Below are positions 63,044 through 64,000 of a stretch of DNA of 64,000 bases, piece after piece (position 1 is the first letter of the stretch; each line of letters opens with the position of its first letter). A program made the position numbers and the translations under genes. The notes beneath the pieces are model-generated. The model was given only the letters and a program-made list of their open reading frames with translations. It had not been told where the DNA came from and made no database searches. Origin of the DNA: Rhodobacteraceae bacterium Alg238-R152 (GTDB lineage Bacteria; Pseudomonadota; Alphaproteobacteria; Rhodobacterales; Rhodobacteraceae); assembly GCA_900537125.1 (NCBI GenBank), contig UNRJ01000009.1, positions 62,001 to 126,000 on the forward strand. Direction: 5' to 3'.

Positions 63044-63453
63044 TTGTTTTCCTCCATTGTCTAAAATTACGCGCCGCTGGAGGTTTTGGATCACACAGCC
63101 AACGCTACAGTGCCGCGTGTGAAGCGGTCATTGGTCACGGTTGCCGCACAATTTTTTTTTTGGGGGGGGGGGCGAGAGGTAGGCTGAACGGGACGAAGGT
63201 GACGTTCGCCTATAATGCGCCAAAGGTAAAAGGCAGCCCGGAGAGCTCTTCATTTGTGACGCCTTATCTGGGGTTCAATTTACTTCAACCGGGCCGCCCT
63301 GCATGATCCGCAATCGGGATCGGATCGTAACAATCCAAAATGGAGAATGTTATGTCATTCAAAGTTTCACTCGGACCTGGAGGAATATGATGGACGAGAG
63401 CGAAAACCAATTGCAAGATTACTCTCTGTCAATGGTCCAACTGGTGTGATGTC
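63044..63453. other. Non-coding stretch with homopolymers before the SDR gene
   Basis: No gene of usable length is supported in these 410 bases. The stretch contains the second copy of the GAAGCGGTCATTG motif (63121-63133), a T10-G11 tract, and two very short frames near the end (starting 63352 and 63387) that have fair ribosome sites but only 12 and 20 codons and no recognisable sequence. Confidence 0.55.
63152..63172. repeat. T10-G11 homopolymer tract
   Basis: Ten T are followed directly by eleven G, in non-coding DNA. Such tracts slip in replication and are also prone to sequencing error. Confidence 0.7.
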
Positions 63454-64000
63454 ATGACGGCTAAAAGGGCTTTGGTAGTCGGTGCATCCGGCGGCATCGG
63501 CGCATCTTTGACCAAAATTATGAGGGCACAGGGCGCTGTCGTGATTGAGGTTTCGAGGTCGATTGACGATTTCGACGTCACTGACCCAAACAAAGTCCAG
63601 AAACACATGGAAAGCCTCGAAGGAGCTTTCGACACGGTTCTGATCGCAACTGGCATACTTGCTCCACCGAATGTGAGGCCGGAGAAGTCTCTCACCGAAA
63701 TCGACGCTGCCAACATGGCGAAAGTTATGGCAGTAAACGCCATTGGGCCGGCATTGGTCCTGCGACATATTCCCAAGCTTTTGCCTCGTGACACCAGGTC
63801 TGTAGTGGGCGTTCTTACAGCACGTGTGGGTTCTATCGGCGACAATCAATTGGGCGGTTGGTACAGCTATCGGGCGGCGAAAGCGGCCGCCAATCAGATC
63901 GTGCACTCTGCCGCTATTGAGATCGCGCGAAGTCGAAAAAAGTCCGTCGTTGTGGCCTTGCATCCAGGTACGGTTGAGACGCGCTTTACCGAGGCATATT
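63454..64000 (+). CDS. Short-chain dehydrogenase/reductase (3' end outside window)
   Basis: The frame is open to the window end, giving 182 N-terminal residues of an SDR. The NAD(P)-binding start is KRALVVGASGGIGASL (TGxxxGIG variant with VGASGG), followed by VLIATGIL, VMAVNAIGPALVLRHI, GSIGDNQLGGWYSYRAAKAAANQI (catalytic Tyr and Lys as YSYRAAK) and LHPGTVETRFTE. This resembles CsgA-like and carbonyl-reductase-like SDRs; the substrate is unknown. The ribosome site before the ATG is poor, and the preceding short frame overlaps nearby. Confidence 0.88.
   Translation, partial: MTAKRALVVGASGGIGASLTKIMRAQGAVVIEVSRSIDDFDVTDPNKVQKHMESLEGAFDTVLIATGILAPPNVRPEKSLTEIDAANMAKVMAVNAIGPALVLRHIPKLLPRDTRSVVGVLTARVGSIGDNQLGGWYSYRAAKAAANQIVHSAAIEIARSRKKSVVVALHPGTVETRFTEAY

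Noticed and set aside
63183-63291. Protein-like frame (LNGTKVTFAYNAPKVKG...) downstream of the homopolymer tract
   Set aside because: No start codon or ribosome site, and upstream it runs into the T10-G11 tract; possible gene remnant but not supportable.
63387-63449. 20-codon frame after AGGA just before the SDR gene
   Set aside because: Too short and without recognisable sequence to be called a gene; it may be a leader peptide but nothing supports that.

Overview
The window is chromosomal DNA of moderately high GC from an alphaproteobacterium, most likely a marine Rhodobacterales (Roseobacter-group) species. The signs are the aerobic cob gene order with cobE, a GcrA cell-cycle regulator, a TTAA-N7-TTAA CtrA-type site, a DctPQM TRAP transporter with an RpiR regulator, a GAPDH with alphaproteobacterial cofactor residues, DUF1467 beside methylmalonyl-CoA epimerase, and a row of small Cys proteins that I believe are DUF6455. 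Most genes are tightly packed, with many 1-4 base stop/start overlaps. No rRNA, tRNA, CRISPR array, insertion sequence or prophage was recognised.

Layout. 1-11099: aerobic (late cobalt insertion) cobalamin genes cobN(partial)-G-H-I-J, cobK on the opposite strand, then cobL-E-M-B-A-F. Together they take uroporphyrinogen III to hydrogenobyrinic acid a,c-diamide and part of the cobaltochelatase. 11096-20022: a leftward catabolic cluster (N-formylglutamate amidohydrolase-like hydrolase, TRAP transporter, glutamine-synthetase-like ligase, aldehyde dehydrogenase, Fe-type alcohol dehydrogenase) with a divergent RpiR regulator. It can be read as import and gamma-glutamylation of an amino alcohol, two oxidations and release of the glutamyl cap. 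20023-25239: a signalling island with a CtrA-type site, a response regulator carrying a degenerate GGDEF domain, an orphan LuxI-type synthase, an unknown protein, and a membrane histidine kinase, HPt and REC set.

25424-38789: enoyl-CoA hydratase, a periplasmic molybdenum hydroxylase pair, GAPDH, an ABC-2 permease, gcrA, a membrane protein, a prephenate dehydrogenase-like gene, an AsmA/MFS pair and rimO. 38790-47356: a DUF2971 gene between REP-like palindromes, DUF1330, four tandem small C-x2-C-x5-C proteins, an IMPACT-domain protein, an M48 lipoprotein peptidase, DUF167, a class II HDAC-like enzyme, a nitroreductase, an EI24 membrane protein, DUF1467, methylmalonyl-CoA epimerase and a response regulator with a CtrA-like site. 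47428-58486: a GNAT acetyltransferase, the DUF1501/DUF1800 pair, aspS, pabC/pabB and carB. 58487-64000: a broken micro-lipoprotein gene, an unknown protein, a short Hsp70-like ATPase, MAPEG, a repeat-rich non-coding stretch, a DUF3833 lipoprotein, a two-helix membrane protein and an SDR that runs off the end.

Non-coding content is informative. There are two copies of a GGGGGCTTTGCCCCC plus CCAGGATATTTT element and several REP/BIME-like palindromes with three-base loops. A terminator-like hairpin lies inside the gcrA leader, and hairpins separate the cistrons of the catabolic cluster. All family assignments were made by reading translated sequence; no database search was possible.
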